DNA from: Salinispora vitiensis
GTDB lineage: Bacteria > Actinomycetota > Actinomycetes > Mycobacteriales > Micromonosporaceae
Length of the DNA: 64,000 bases
Direction: 5' to 3'
NCBI RefSeq assembly: GCF_000378825.1
Contig: NZ_KB900388.1
Location: 1,611,947-1,675,946 of the forward strand
Below, piece by piece: positions 10,286 to 19,056 of the stretch. The translations under genes were made by a program, and so were the position numbers. The notes below the pieces were generated by a model that worked only from the letters and a program-made list of their open reading frames with translations, had not been told where the DNA came from and made no database searches. Numbering within the stretch: position 1 is the stretch's first letter; the number at the start of each line of letters is the position of its first letter.

Positions 10286-11218
10286 ATGACCACAACGAGA
10301 ATCCCCCGAACCACCCGCGGGCCGGTCATCGAAGTCAGCGAGCTCCACAAGGCGTACGGCGGCCGGACCGTGGTCGACGACGTCTCCTTCACTGTCGAGG
10401 AGGGCGAGGTCTTCGGGATTCTCGGCCCCAACGGCGCCGGTAAGACCACCACCGTCGAGTGCATCGAGGGCCTGCGGGTCCCCGACTCCGGCCGGATCCG
10501 GGTCGCCGGGCTCGACCCGGTCGCCGACCAGACCGAGGTCACCCACGTGCTGGGCGTCCAGCTGCAGGAGAGTGCCCTGCAGGCCAAGCTCACCGTACGC
10601 GAGGCGCTGGAGCTGTACTCCTCCTTCTACACCCGCCCGCTCGACTGGCGGCCGCTGGCCGAGCGGCTCGGCCTCACCGCCAAGCTCACCACCCGGTTCG
10701 GCAAGCTCTCCGGCGGGCAGAAGCAGCGGCTGTTCATCGCGCTCGCGCTGATCGGCTCGCCGCGCGTCGTGGTGCTGGACGAGCTGACCACCGGGCTCGA
10801 CCCGCGGGCCCGGCGCGACACCTGGTCGCTGATCGAAGACGTCCGCGACAGCGGCGTCGCCGTCCTCCTGGTCACCCACTTCATGGAGGAGGCGCAACGG
10901 CTGTGCAACCGGATCGCCCTGATCGACAAGGGGAAGATCAGCGCGCTGGACACCCCGGCCGGCCTGATCGGCAAGTCGTCGACCTCCACGGTCATCTCGT
11001 TCACGCCGTCCCAGCCGATCGACCAGGAGATCCTGGCCGCGCTGCCCGGCTTGGCGACGATCGAACGCCAGGACGCCCGGATCACGCTGCGCGGCACCGA
11101 GGAGACCGTCAACGCGGTCATCTCGCTGCTCGCCCAGGCCCACATCCTGACCCACCAGTTCCGGGTCACCGACGCCACGTTGGACGACGCCTTCCTGGAT
11201 CTGACCGAGGCGTCCTGA
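10286..11218 (+). CDS. ABC transporter ATP-binding protein, DrrA type
   Basis: 310 aa. Walker A is GPNGAGKTTT (about residue 50), the signature is KLSGGQKQRL, Walker B is VVVLDELTTGLDP and the switch His is in LLVTHFMEEA. The domain after about residue 220 is the variable C-terminal tail of drug-export ATPases. It would power the permease 19 bp downstream. ATG at 10286 was chosen as the first Met before the conserved VIEVSELHKAYG start. Such transporters usually export antibiotics or lipids; the substrate here is unknown. Confidence 0.92.
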   Translation: MTTTRIPRTTRGPVIEVSELHKAYGGRTVVDDVSFTVEEGEVFGILGPNGAGKTTTVECIEGLRVPDSGRIRVAGLDPVADQTEVTHVLGVQLQESALQAKLTVREALELYSSFYTRPLDWRPLAERLGLTAKLTTRFGKLSGGQKQRLFIALALIGSPRVVVLDELTTGLDPRARRDTWSLIEDVRDSGVAVLLVTHFMEEAQRLCNRIALIDKGKISALDTPAGLIGKSSTSTVISFTPSQPIDQEILAALPGLATIERQDARITLRGTEETVNAVISLLAQAHILTHQFRVTDATLDDAFLDLTEAS

Positions 11219-11237
11219 CCACCCGCTGGAGAATGAC

Positions 11238-12026
11238 ATGACTGACCAGGTGACCACCATCGCGCCGCCCGCCCCGGCCGGCGGCCCGTCCGCCCGCTCC
11301 GCTGTCCTGCGCTCGGAGATCCGCCTCTACGGCCGGGACATCTCCAATGTGCTGCTGTCCATCGTCTTTCCGCCGCTGCTGCTGGTGATCCTCGGCCTGG
11401 TGCCGTCGTTCCGCGAGGTCAACCCGGACCTCGACGGCCTGCGAGTGATCGACCTGTACGTGCCCGTGGTGGTGCTGATCTCGCTGATCACGGCGGCACT
11501 GCTGATCTTTCCGCCGATCCTGACCAGCTACCGCGAGCTCGGCATCCTGCGACGCATGTCGACCACCCCGGTCCGGCCGTCCACCCTGCTGTTCACGCAG
11601 ATGTGGCTGAATGGCGTGATGGCCCTGGTCTCCGCGGCGCTGTGCCTGTTCGTGGGCTGGCTCGCGTTCGACGTGGCCCTGCCCCGCCAGGTCTTCGGCT
11701 ACGTGCTGGCGCTGCTGCTGGCCGGCGCGGCCAGTCTCGCCATCGGTGCCCTGGTAGCCGCCGTGGCCAAGGCCGCCCGGCACGCGACCGGCATCGGCGT
11801 GGCGGTGTACTTCCCGGCTCTGTTCTGCACCGGCCTGTGGATCCCGGTCCGGTCCATGCCGGAGGCGCTCGGCGACGTGGTCGAGTTCACCCCGTTCGGT
11901 GCCGCGGCCAACGCGCTCGGTCAGGCCGCGGCGGGCGACTGGCCGGACTGGAGGTTTCTGGTCGTGCTGGCAGCGTGGGCCGTGGTCACCTCGGCCGCCG
12001 CCATCCGCTGGTTTCGATGGGAGTAG
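11238..12026 (+). CDS. ABC-2 type permease, DrrB-like
   Basis: 262 aa with about six membrane helices (LLLSIVFPPLLLVILGLVP, VPVVVLISLITAALLIFP, VALPRQVFGYVLALLLAG and others). The cytoplasmic loop YRELGILRRMSTTPVRP is the conserved coupling motif of ABC-2 permeases. ATG at 11238 follows the ATPase by 19 bp with GGAGA upstream. It forms an exporter with the preceding gene and probably shares a transcript with the histidine kinase that follows 10 bp later. Confidence 0.92.
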   Translation: MTDQVTTIAPPAPAGGPSARSAVLRSEIRLYGRDISNVLLSIVFPPLLLVILGLVPSFREVNPDLDGLRVIDLYVPVVVLISLITAALLIFPPILTSYRELGILRRMSTTPVRPSTLLFTQMWLNGVMALVSAALCLFVGWLAFDVALPRQVFGYVLALLLAGAASLAIGALVAAVAKAARHATGIGVAVYFPALFCTGLWIPVRSMPEALGDVVEFTPFGAAANALGQAAAGDWPDWRFLVVLAAWAVVTSAAAIRWFRWE

Positions 12027-12036
12027 GACGACCGTG

Positions 12037-13305
12037 ATGCAGACTGAGGGCGTGACGATCGCAGGCACCACGCTCGACCGCCGGTGGGAGCTCGTCCTCA
12101 GGTGGCACCCCTACTACCTGCTGGCCACCAGCGTCCTGCTGGTGTCGTCACAGCTTGACCTGACCCCCGGCACGGACCAGCGCCTAATCACCGTTGCGGT
12201 GATCGTCGCGGCCGTCGTCCTGCAACTGTGGTGGGACCGGGCCCGTCGCTCGCGGACGGGCCCGGACGCCACCTCGGCCACGTATTTCGCGCTGCGCTGG
12301 CTGGTCAGCGCGGTGCTCGTCGGGCTGAACCCGTTCTTCGCGTTCTACGTGGCCACCGGCTACGTCGACAACACCGTGCTGATCCGCAGCCGGCGCTGGC
12401 AGGCGGTCGGCACCTTCGCGCACTCGCTGCCGATGGCGGCGGCGCAAGCCGGCGGGCTGCCCTTCGAGGACGCGGGGCAGTGGATCATCTTCTTCGGGTT
12501 GCTGCTGGCCAACAACGTGCTGCTGGGAATGATCGGCCACTTCGTCCGCAAAGAGGAGGAGCGCTCCGAGGCCCGCGCCGCCACCATCGCCGCGCTGGAA
12601 CGCACCAACACCGCTCTGGAGGCGGCGATCGAGGAGAACGCCAGCCTGCACGCCCAACTGTTGCTGCAGGCCCGGGAGGTGGGCGTCGTCGAGGAACGCC
12701 GGCGGCTGGCGGCGGAGATCCACGACACCATCGCCCAGGACCTGATCGGCATCATCACCCAGCTGCAGGCGGTGTCTGGGACGAGCGACCCGCCCGCGGC
12801 ACGGGAACACCTTGACCGCGCCGCCGATCTGGCCCGGCACAGCCTCGGCGAGGCCCGCCGGTCGGTGCACAATCTGGCCCCGCTGAGCCTGGCCCACGAC
12901 ACACTCCCGCAGGCGCTGCGCAACACGGTCGTCCAGTGGGCCGAGCGGCATCACACTCGCGCCGAGTTCACCCTTACCGGCACGGTCGTGGACCTGCACG
13001 ACGAGACCGCCGCCGCCATTCTGCGGATCACCGAGGAGGCGTTGACGAATGCGGCCAAGCACGCCGGTGCCTGCCGGGTCGGAGTCACCCTGAGCTACAT
13101 GGACGACGAGGTCACCCTCGATATCCGGGACGACGGCCCGGGTTTCGACCCGCACCGGCTGCCCCGGCGCGACAGGAACGGCGGCTTCGGGCTGGGCGGG
13201 ATGCGGGCGCGCGCCGAGCGCAACTCCGGCACCCTCACCGTCGAATCCGAGCCCGGCTACGGCACAGCGATCTCCACCCGGCTACCGGTGCACTGGAAAG
13301 AGTAG
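12037..13305 (+). CDS. Sensor histidine kinase, NarL/DesK class (no partner regulator beside it)
   Basis: 422 aa. Several membrane helices occupy residues 25-185. A coiled linker follows (residues 190-235), then the HisKA_3 phosphoacceptor EERRRLAAEIHDTIAQDL and a HATPase with DIRDDGPGFD and GGFGLGGMRARA. Kinases of this class are normally followed by a LuxR-type response regulator, and in the frequent ABC-ABC-kinase-regulator operons the regulator is the last gene. None is present here; an unrelated small gene follows a hairpin. The start is ATG 12037, with GTG 12034 as an alternative. Confidence 0.9.
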   Translation: MQTEGVTIAGTTLDRRWELVLRWHPYYLLATSVLLVSSQLDLTPGTDQRLITVAVIVAAVVLQLWWDRARRSRTGPDATSATYFALRWLVSAVLVGLNPFFAFYVATGYVDNTVLIRSRRWQAVGTFAHSLPMAAAQAGGLPFEDAGQWIIFFGLLLANNVLLGMIGHFVRKEEERSEARAATIAALERTNTALEAAIEENASLHAQLLLQAREVGVVEERRRLAAEIHDTIAQDLIGIITQLQAVSGTSDPPAAREHLDRAADLARHSLGEARRSVHNLAPLSLAHDTLPQALRNTVVQWAERHHTRAEFTLTGTVVDLHDETAAAILRITEEALTNAAKHAGACRVGVTLSYMDDEVTLDIRDDGPGFDPHRLPRRDRNGGFGLGGMRARAERNSGTLTVESEPGYGTAISTRLPVHWKE

Positions 13306-13314
13306 GGCGAGTAG

Positions 13315-13336
13315 GGGGTGCCTCACCCGGCACCCC
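13315..13336 (+). terminator. Hairpin after the orphan histidine kinase
   Basis: GGGGTGCC, a 6-nt loop, then GGCACCCC: a perfect 8-bp stem starting 10 bp after the kinase stop. There is no T-run, as is common in high-GC actinomycetes. It suggests that the operon ends here and that no regulator gene was ever downstream in this arrangement, or that the arrangement is old. Confidence 0.5.
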
Positions 13337-13394
13337 GGCGCGACGATCTCAATCTATACGGAACGGTCGTCGGCCCGACAAAGAGCAGCCTGCC

Positions 13395-13706
13395 ATGGGA
13401 CACCACTTCTCACTGATCCTGCAAAGGGTTATCACCGAGCAGGAAAGCGTCACGCTGAAGGAGAAGAGCGCCGCGAACGTCTCCTTCGCCAGCGCCGCCC
13501 TCCCCACCGATGCCACCGTCTCCGTCACCCGGGTCACCTTCGAGGACGACGTCACGCCGACCCTCGCCGAGGCCATCGAGGCGGGCTTCGAGGCGGTCAA
13601 GAGCATCCCCGACATCTCCATCCCCGGTCTCAGCGTGCCGGCGCAGCCCTCGGCGGCCGAGGCCGACGAGGTGCCCGCCGAGGTCACCGAGGCGTCGCGC
13701 TCATGA
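13395..13706 (+). CDS. Small protein of unknown function, coupled to aldolase gene
   Basis: 103 aa; I do not recognise a family. The first half is mixed and looks folded (MGHHFSLILQRVITEQE, then a stretch with alternating hydrophobic residues). The middle has an amphipathic helix candidate (LAEAIEAGFEAVKSIPDIS). The last 25 residues are Ala/Glu/Pro-rich and acidic. There is no signal peptide or membrane segment. Its stop overlaps the ATG of the class II aldolase remnant in an ATGA, so the two were translated together, which argues that the small protein worked with that enzyme. Confidence 0.65.
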   Translation: MGHHFSLILQRVITEQESVTLKEKSAANVSFASAALPTDATVSVTRVTFEDDVTPTLAEAIEAGFEAVKSIPDISIPGLSVPAQPSAAEADEVPAEVTEASRS

Positions 13707-14290
13707 GCCCGCGCCGCGAAGAACTCTCCATCGACGACCTCAAGCCCATCCCGGACGAGGTCTTGGTCGCCAACTACTCGCCGGAGATGCCGTCCGGCTA
13801 CGAGGATCCCGCCGAGGAGCGCCGCTACCGCAAGGAACGGCTCGTCGGCGCCCTGCGCCTGTTCGCCGAGTACGGCTTCGACGAGGGGGTGGCCGGCCAC
13901 ATCAGCGCCCGCGACCCGGAGTTCCCGCACCTGTTCTGGGTCAACCCTTTTCTCATCCCGTTCGCCCACGTCAAGGTCAGTGACCTCTCGCTGATGGACG
14001 AGGACGGCAACGTGCTCAAGGGCAAGTACCCGATCGCCCGGGCCGCCTTCGTCATCCACGCCTGCATCCACAAGCACCGACCGGACGTCGTCGGGGCAGC
14101 GCACGCGCACTCCATCTACGGCAAGGCGCTTTCCGCGACGGACCAGTTCATCGAGCCGCTCACGCAGGACGCCGCGGTCTTCTACCACGACCAGGCGTCC
14201 TTCGACGACTACACCGGCGTCGTGGTCGACCTCGACGAGGGAAACCGGCTGGCCACCACCCTCGGCGACAAGAAGGCCATCATCCTCGGA
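13703..14290 (+). pseudogene. Class II aldolase/adducin-family protein, 3' truncated
   Basis: Residues 45-193 match class II aldolases/epimerases: LRLFAEYGFDEGVAGHISARDP, FWVNPFLIPFAHV, and the zinc-site loop GAAHAHSIYGKALSA. In the family the chain continues after KKAIIL into RNHGLLTVG with the third metal His and the C-terminal helices. Here it switches after about position 14290 to YRQHTEPSSGP and a Pro/Arg-rich tail ending at 14449. The break therefore removes part of the active site and roughly the last quarter. The ATG overlaps the stop of the small gene before it. Confidence 0.75.
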
Positions 14291-14397
14291 TACCGGCAGC
14301 ATACTGAACCGTCCTCCGGTCCTGCCCTGGCTGCGACTCCGGCCGCCCGACGCGAGGGCCAGCCACCGCCGGTAGGGGTGGGACGACGCCGCACCGG

Positions 14398-14412
14398 GGT
14401 CCTAGCACCACC
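14398..14412. promoter_or_regulatory. Imperfect copy of the GGTnnT-AGC-ACCACC operator before the kinase gene
   Basis: GGTCCTAGCACCACC, 33 bp before the GTG of the histidine kinase. It shares TAGCACCACC with a perfect palindrome before the ABC ATPase gene at 16393-16407. It may bind the adjacent response regulator for autoregulation. Confidence 0.45.
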
Positions 14413-14445
14413 GACCGGAGCGGGTCGCGGCCCCAGAATGGAGGA

Positions 14446-15762
14446 GTGAACAGAGCCTCCACGTCCCGGTTGCGGGCAGCAGCGCGGCAGGTCGCACCCC
14501 GGCTCCTCGCCGCGGGCCACGGCCTGGCCACGGCCGCGCTCTCGCTCACCGTCAACACGACCCTCTTCGCTCTCATGGCCACCGCGGTCGCGCTCGTGCC
14601 GGTGCTCGGCATCGGCGTCGTTCTCGTACCCCTCGCCGCTGAGGCCGTCCGTTGGCGCGCCGATCTGGAGCGACGGCTGGCCCGCTGGTACGGCGTCGAC
14701 ATCCCGTCGCCCTACCGGCCCGTCCCGGCCGCCGCCCCGCTCGGTTCCTGGCAGCGCTTCCGTCACGTGGCGGCGGATCCGGCGACGTGGCGGGACTTCG
14801 CCTGGCTGCTGCCCGGCGCGATCGTCAGCGGGTTGCTCGGCATCGTGGCGATCAGCCTGACCGTGTACGGCCTGGAAGGCACCCTGTTCGTTCCGGTGCT
14901 CCTCTACCACGTCCTAGACTGGTACGGCTACGGCGTCACCTGGCCGCTGGACAACCTGACCGAGGCCCTGCTGACGGCTCCGCAGGGCGTCTTCCTCCTC
15001 GTCCTCGGCCTGGTGGTCGCCCCGGCGCTGGTACGCACCACGTTCCGGTTCTCCCGGCTCCTGCTGGCCCCGACCGCGAGCGCCCTGCTGCAGCAACGGG
15101 TCGAACGGCTCACCACCACCCGGGAGGCGACCGTTGACGCACAGGCCGCAGAGCTGCGCCGCATCGAGCGCGACCTGCACGACGGTACCCAGGCGCGGCT
15201 CGTGTCGCTCGGCATCAACATCGGCCTCGCGGAGGAACTGCTGCACCGCAACCCGCAGAAGGCACAGCAACTGCTCGTCGAAGCCCGCGAGGCGAGCGGC
15301 CAGGCGCTGGGCGAACTCCGCGAGGTCGTGCGTGGCATCCATCCGCCGGTGCTCGCCGAGCGGGGTCTCGAGGGGGCCGTCGTGGCACTGGCGCTGACCC
15401 TGCCCATCCCGGTGCGCGCCGAGGTGGCCCTTGCGGGGAAGGTGGAAGCGCCCGTGGAATCCGCGGCGTACTTCGCGATCGCCGAGGCACTGGCCAACGT
15501 GGTCAAGCACAGTCGCGCCACGTCGGCGGCGATCGATGTCATGCACCACGCCGGCCTGTTGACGATGCGCGTGACCGACGACGGCGTCGGCGGTGCGGAC
15601 CCGACCGGAGGCAGCGGACTGCGCGGGATCGAGCGGAGGTTGGCGGCGTTCGATGGGAGAATGATGCTGTCCAGCCCGGTGGGCGGACCAACCATCGTGA
15701 CCATGGAGCTGCCGTGCGTGTTGTCATCGCCGAGGACCTCGCCCTCCTCCGGGACGGCCTGA
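14446..15762 (+). CDS. Sensor histidine kinase with N-terminal membrane sensor domain
   Basis: 438 aa. About four membrane segments fall in residues 25-200, with the phosphoacceptor AELRRIERDLHDGTQARLVSLG around residue 245 and a HATPase with YFAIAEALANVVKHS, VTDDGVGGAD and GSGLRGIERR. The end overlaps the response regulator gene by 49 bp in another frame, so the two are translationally linked. GTG 14446 has a GGAGGA directly before it, too close for a normal Shine-Dalgarno, so the message may be leaderless or near-leaderless. It likely senses envelope or antibiotic stress, given the FtsX-type exporter downstream. Confidence 0.9.
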   Translation: MNRASTSRLRAAARQVAPRLLAAGHGLATAALSLTVNTTLFALMATAVALVPVLGIGVVLVPLAAEAVRWRADLERRLARWYGVDIPSPYRPVPAAAPLGSWQRFRHVAADPATWRDFAWLLPGAIVSGLLGIVAISLTVYGLEGTLFVPVLLYHVLDWYGYGVTWPLDNLTEALLTAPQGVFLLVLGLVVAPALVRTTFRFSRLLLAPTASALLQQRVERLTTTREATVDAQAAELRRIERDLHDGTQARLVSLGINIGLAEELLHRNPQKAQQLLVEAREASGQALGELREVVRGIHPPVLAERGLEGAVVALALTLPIPVRAEVALAGKVEAPVESAAYFAIAEALANVVKHSRATSAAIDVMHHAGLLTMRVTDDGVGGADPTGGSGLRGIERRLAAFDGRMMLSSPVGGPTIVTMELPCVLSSPRTSPSSGTA

Positions 15763-16358
15763 CCCGACTCTTGACCGCGTTCGACCTCGAGGTCGTGGAC
15801 GCGGTCGACAACGGGCCCGCGCTGCTGCCTGCGTTGCTGAAGCACAAGCCGGACGTCGCCATCGCGGACGTCCGGCTCCCGCCCACGTTCACCGACGAGG
15901 GGTTGCAGGCCGCCATCGCCGCCCGCGCCCAGATCCCCGGCCTGCCCATCCTGGTGCTGTCGCAACACGTCGAGCAGATGTACGCGCGGGAGCTGCTGTC
16001 CGACCGCAGCGGTGGCGTCGGCTACCTGCTCAAGGACCGCGTGGCGCACGTCGGGCAGTTCGTCGACGCGGTACGCCAGGTGGCCGGCGGCGGCACTGTG
16101 ATGGACCCCGACGTCATCGCGCAGCTGCTGGCCCGCCGCGGCAGCGACCAGCCGCTCGCCGCGCTCACCCCACGGGAACGCGAGGTGCTCGGCCTCATGG
16201 CGGAGGGCCGGTCCAACGCCGCGATCGCGAGCCGCATCGTCGTCACCGAGAAGGCGGTCAGCAAGCACATCAACAGCGTCTTCGCCAAGCTGGGCCTGCC
16301 GCCGTCGGACGACGACAACCGCCGGGTGATGGCGGTCCTCGCCTACCTGCGGGCCTGA
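15714..16358 (+). CDS. NarL/LuxR-family response regulator
   Basis: 214 aa. The receiver domain has acidic EDLALLRDGL, the phosphoacceptor in VAIADVRLPP (Asp about 54) and LLKDRV with the conserved Lys. The C-terminal LuxR HTH reads LTPREREVLGLMAEGRSNAAIA and EKAVSKHINSVFAKLGL. GTG 15714 lies inside the kinase gene. It is the cognate partner of the kinase and is placed to control both its own operon and the ABC genes that follow; the shared palindromic motif supports this. Confidence 0.95.
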   Translation: MRVVIAEDLALLRDGLTRLLTAFDLEVVDAVDNGPALLPALLKHKPDVAIADVRLPPTFTDEGLQAAIAARAQIPGLPILVLSQHVEQMYARELLSDRSGGVGYLLKDRVAHVGQFVDAVRQVAGGGTVMDPDVIAQLLARRGSDQPLAALTPREREVLGLMAEGRSNAAIASRIVVTEKAVSKHINSVFAKLGLPPSDDDNRRVMAVLAYLRA

Positions 16359-16392
16359 CCGGCAGGTTGTCCGGCCCCGCCGCGCGGACAGT

Positions 16393-16407
16393 GGTGGTAG
16401 CACCACC
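16393..16407. promoter_or_regulatory. Perfect palindrome GGTGGT-AGC-ACCACC before ABC operon
   Basis: Six-base arms around a 3-bp centre, 35 bp after the regulator stop and 95 bp before the ABC ATPase start. A degenerate copy precedes the kinase gene. It is the most likely binding site of the NarL-type regulator encoded just upstream. Confidence 0.55.
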
Positions 16408-16502
16408 CCGGTTCGGGACCCTGCACTCCTGACCCGCCCGCCCGCATGACCTTGACTCGGAGCATCGGAGCAAGACCCGATCCCGAGAAGACGGAGGGTG
16501 CC

Positions 16503-17294
16503 ATGTTCGGTCGTCGGCGTGTCGGTGAGGCCGTGCTGAGTGCGGAGGCGTTGCGACTGGTGGAGGTGCGGAAGACGTACGGGACGGCGGGCAACGTCGT
16601 GACGGCGTTGGACGGGGTGTCGCTGAGCCTCGCGACCGGTTCGTTCACCGCGGTGATGGGACCGTCGGGTTCAGGGAAGTCGACGCTGCTGCAGTGCGCG
16701 GCGGGATTGGAGCCCCTCGACAGCGGGACGGTTGTGGTGGACGGCCAACCGCTGGTCGGGCGGGGAGAGGCGCAGCTGACCCGGTTCCGGCGTGAACGGA
16801 TCGGGTTCGTGTTCCAGCAGTACAACCTCCTGCCCACGCTGACCGTGCTGGAGAATGTCGTGCTGCCGCTCAAACTCGCCGGCCGGCGTGTCGACACGGA
16901 ACGGGCTGGGCGGATCCTGGCACAGATGGGTCTCGCCGACCGCCTCCGGCACCGGCCGGACGAGCTGTCCGGTGGGCAGCGGCAACGCGTGGCGATCGCC
17001 CGGGCGCTGCTGGTCGAGCCGCGGGTGGTGTTCGCCGACGAGCCGACCGGCGCCCTGGACTCCCGGACGGCCCGCGAGATCCTGGCACTGGTGCGGGAGG
17101 TGGTGCAGGTGCACGGCCGTACCGTGGTCATGGTGACCCACGACCCGGTGGCCGCCGCCGCCGCCGACACGGTGCTGTTCCTGGCCGACGGACGGCTGGC
17201 CGGGCACCTCGCGAGGCCGACGCCGGAGGCCGTCGCCGAACGACTCACCCACCTCGGGAACGCCGCCCGCGACGACGTCACGCTGGAGGTGTGA
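16503..17294 (+). CDS. ABC transporter ATP-binding protein, MacB/LolD type
   Basis: 263 aa. Walker A GPSGSGKST, Q-loop FVFQQYNLLPTLTVLENV, signature LSGGQRQRVAIARALL and Walker B VVFADEPTGALDS are those of the FtsE/LolD/MacB class, which power FtsX-type mechanotransmission permeases. The ATG at 16503 follows GGAGGG at good spacing; an ATG at 16446 in frame is possible but lacks such a site. It pairs with the permease whose GTG starts 1 bp after its stop. The upstream two-component system suggests a role in peptide-antibiotic or envelope stress. Confidence 0.93.
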   Translation: MFGRRRVGEAVLSAEALRLVEVRKTYGTAGNVVTALDGVSLSLATGSFTAVMGPSGSGKSTLLQCAAGLEPLDSGTVVVDGQPLVGRGEAQLTRFRRERIGFVFQQYNLLPTLTVLENVVLPLKLAGRRVDTERAGRILAQMGLADRLRHRPDELSGGQRQRVAIARALLVEPRVVFADEPTGALDSRTAREILALVREVVQVHGRTVVMVTHDPVAAAAADTVLFLADGRLAGHLARPTPEAVAERLTHLGNAARDDVTLEV

Positions 17295-17295
17295 G

Positions 17296-18624
17296 GTGCT
17301 CATCCTGGCTTGGCGCTCGGTACGGCAGCGCCCCGGACAGTTCACTGCCACCCTGCTCGCCGCCTGGCTCGGCGCCGTCATCATCATGCTCTTCAACTCG
17401 CTGCACGACACCGCCGCCAGCGCCGGGGTGGATGCCGCCAGCGCCGAATCGCTGCACCTGACCGGCGGGGTGGTCGGCGGCTACGGCACCCTGCTGGTGT
17501 TCCTCGCGATCGCCTCCACACTGACTGTCACCGTCCGGCAGCGCGGCGAGGAGCTGAGTCTGCTGCGGCACATCGGGGCCACCCCCGGTCAAATCCGCAC
17601 CATGGTGATCGGCGAGGCCAGCCTAATCGGGCTGGCCGGCACGCTGCTCGCCGTCTGGCCCGCCATCCTCGGCGGTCGGCTCCTGCTCGACCGCTTCCAA
17701 GAGACCGGGCAGGTCGCGGACGGGGTCGACCACACCTTCGGGCCGATCGTGGCCGGCGCAGGGTCCGCCGTCATGCTGCTCGCCTGCACCGGTGCCGCTG
17801 CCGTGGCGGTACGCCGGGCCGGCCGTGCCCCCGGTCGCCGACCCCGTCAGCGCGGCCGGCTAGCCGCAGGTGCTCTCTCGCTCGCCGCCGGCATCGCGGG
17901 GGTGGGTGCCACGTTCGGTATGCAGGCCACCGACAGCGCCCTGATGGCGGCCCCCGCGTACGGCTCCATCCTGCTCGCTGCCGGTTTGGCCGTCTTCTCG
18001 CCCTACCTGTTACGCGCCCTGCTGCGCCCGATGGGGCCGGTGCTGATCCGCGTCTTCGGGGGCGGCGGGCACCTCGCCGTCCTGAACACCCGCGAACGCG
18101 CCGCCGAGCTGTCCGCGGTGCTGATGCCGCTGGTGCTGTTCACCGGTTTGGCGACGGCCACGCTCTACCTGCAGGCCGTGGAGAGCGACGCCATCCGCGC
18201 CGCAGGGATCCGCCGTTCTGTCGAGGACACGAACCTGGAGACCCTGAATTTCACCGTGGTCGGCATCATCGCCGGCTTCGCCTGCCTGATGCTCATCAAC
18301 AGTCTCTACTCCGCGACCACCTACCGGCGTCGCGAGTTCGGTCAGCAACGACTCGCCGGCGCCACCCCCGCACAGGTGCTGAGCATGGTCGGCTGTGAGA
18401 CCGTGCTCGTCACCGTCACCGGCGTCGTGTTCGGCACCCTCGCCGGGGCAGCCGGCGTCGTCGCCTTCGCCGCGGTCCGCACAGACGATCCCGACCCCGG
18501 GCAGGGTCCGTGGATCTGGCTCGGCGTCGTCGCCCTCTGCACCGCGGCAACCGCGACCACGACCCTCGTCACCGCCCGCCGCGTCAGCGGCGTCCCCGCT
18601 GTCCACGCCGTGGCAGCCGCCTAG
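17296..18624 (+). CDS. FtsX-type ABC transporter permease
   Basis: 442 aa with two FtsX modules. A first helix is at residues 18-36; a cytoplasmic TVRQRGEELSLLRHIGATPGQIR loop and two helices follow. A second copy of the loop, TYRRREFGQQRLAGATPAQVLSM, is near residue 350. These loops couple to the ATPase. The translational start is GTG 17296, one base after the ATPase stop. The gene ends 15 bp before a transposase fragment, so the operon may have lost downstream members. Confidence 0.9.
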   Translation: MLILAWRSVRQRPGQFTATLLAAWLGAVIIMLFNSLHDTAASAGVDAASAESLHLTGGVVGGYGTLLVFLAIASTLTVTVRQRGEELSLLRHIGATPGQIRTMVIGEASLIGLAGTLLAVWPAILGGRLLLDRFQETGQVADGVDHTFGPIVAGAGSAVMLLACTGAAAVAVRRAGRAPGRRPRQRGRLAAGALSLAAGIAGVGATFGMQATDSALMAAPAYGSILLAAGLAVFSPYLLRALLRPMGPVLIRVFGGGGHLAVLNTRERAAELSAVLMPLVLFTGLATATLYLQAVESDAIRAAGIRRSVEDTNLETLNFTVVGIIAGFACLMLINSLYSATTYRRREFGQQRLAGATPAQVLSMVGCETVLVTVTGVVFGTLAGAAGVVAFAAVRTDDPDPGQGPWIWLGVVALCTAATATTTLVTARRVSGVPAVHAVAAA

Positions 18625-18639
18625 GGCCTGTCCTGTCGA

Positions 18640-19056
18640 TCATGGAAGCCAGATGATGGCGGCGATGAGGACGAGGCTTGCCTGGTAGAGCGACGCCCGT
18701 TTCGCGTAGCGGGTGGCCAGATCGCGCCATTGCTTGAGGCGGTTGAAGCAGCGTTCCACGACGTTGCGCTTGCGGTAGACCTGCTTGTCGAAGGCGGGTG
18801 GTCTCCCGCCGGCGCTGCCCTTGGCGGCACGGCGGGCGATCTGGTCCGACCGTTCGGGGATGACGTGTCGGATCCCGCGTTGCCGTAGGGCGCGTCTGGT
18901 GGAGTCGTGGGCGTAGCCCTTGTCCGCGATCAGCACGTCGGGGCGCTTGCGGGGTCGTCCGGGTCCGGGCCCGTTGACGCGGATCGCGTCGAGCAGCGCG
19001 AGAAGCTGGGGGTTGTCGCCGGCCTGGCCCGGGGTCAGCAGGATCGACAGCGGCCG
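18640..19056 (-). pseudogene. IS5-family transposase fragment (C-terminal part)
   Basis: The frame reads PLSILLTPGQAGDNPQ, then VLIADKGYAHDS with the second catalytic Asp, and VVERCFNRLKQWRDLATRY, the YREK-like Glu-containing motif of IS5 transposases. The N-terminal half with the first Asp is missing. The fragment begins exactly where the DyP peroxidase sequence stops (about 19056), so one end of it is the breakpoint in that gene. Confidence 0.85.
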
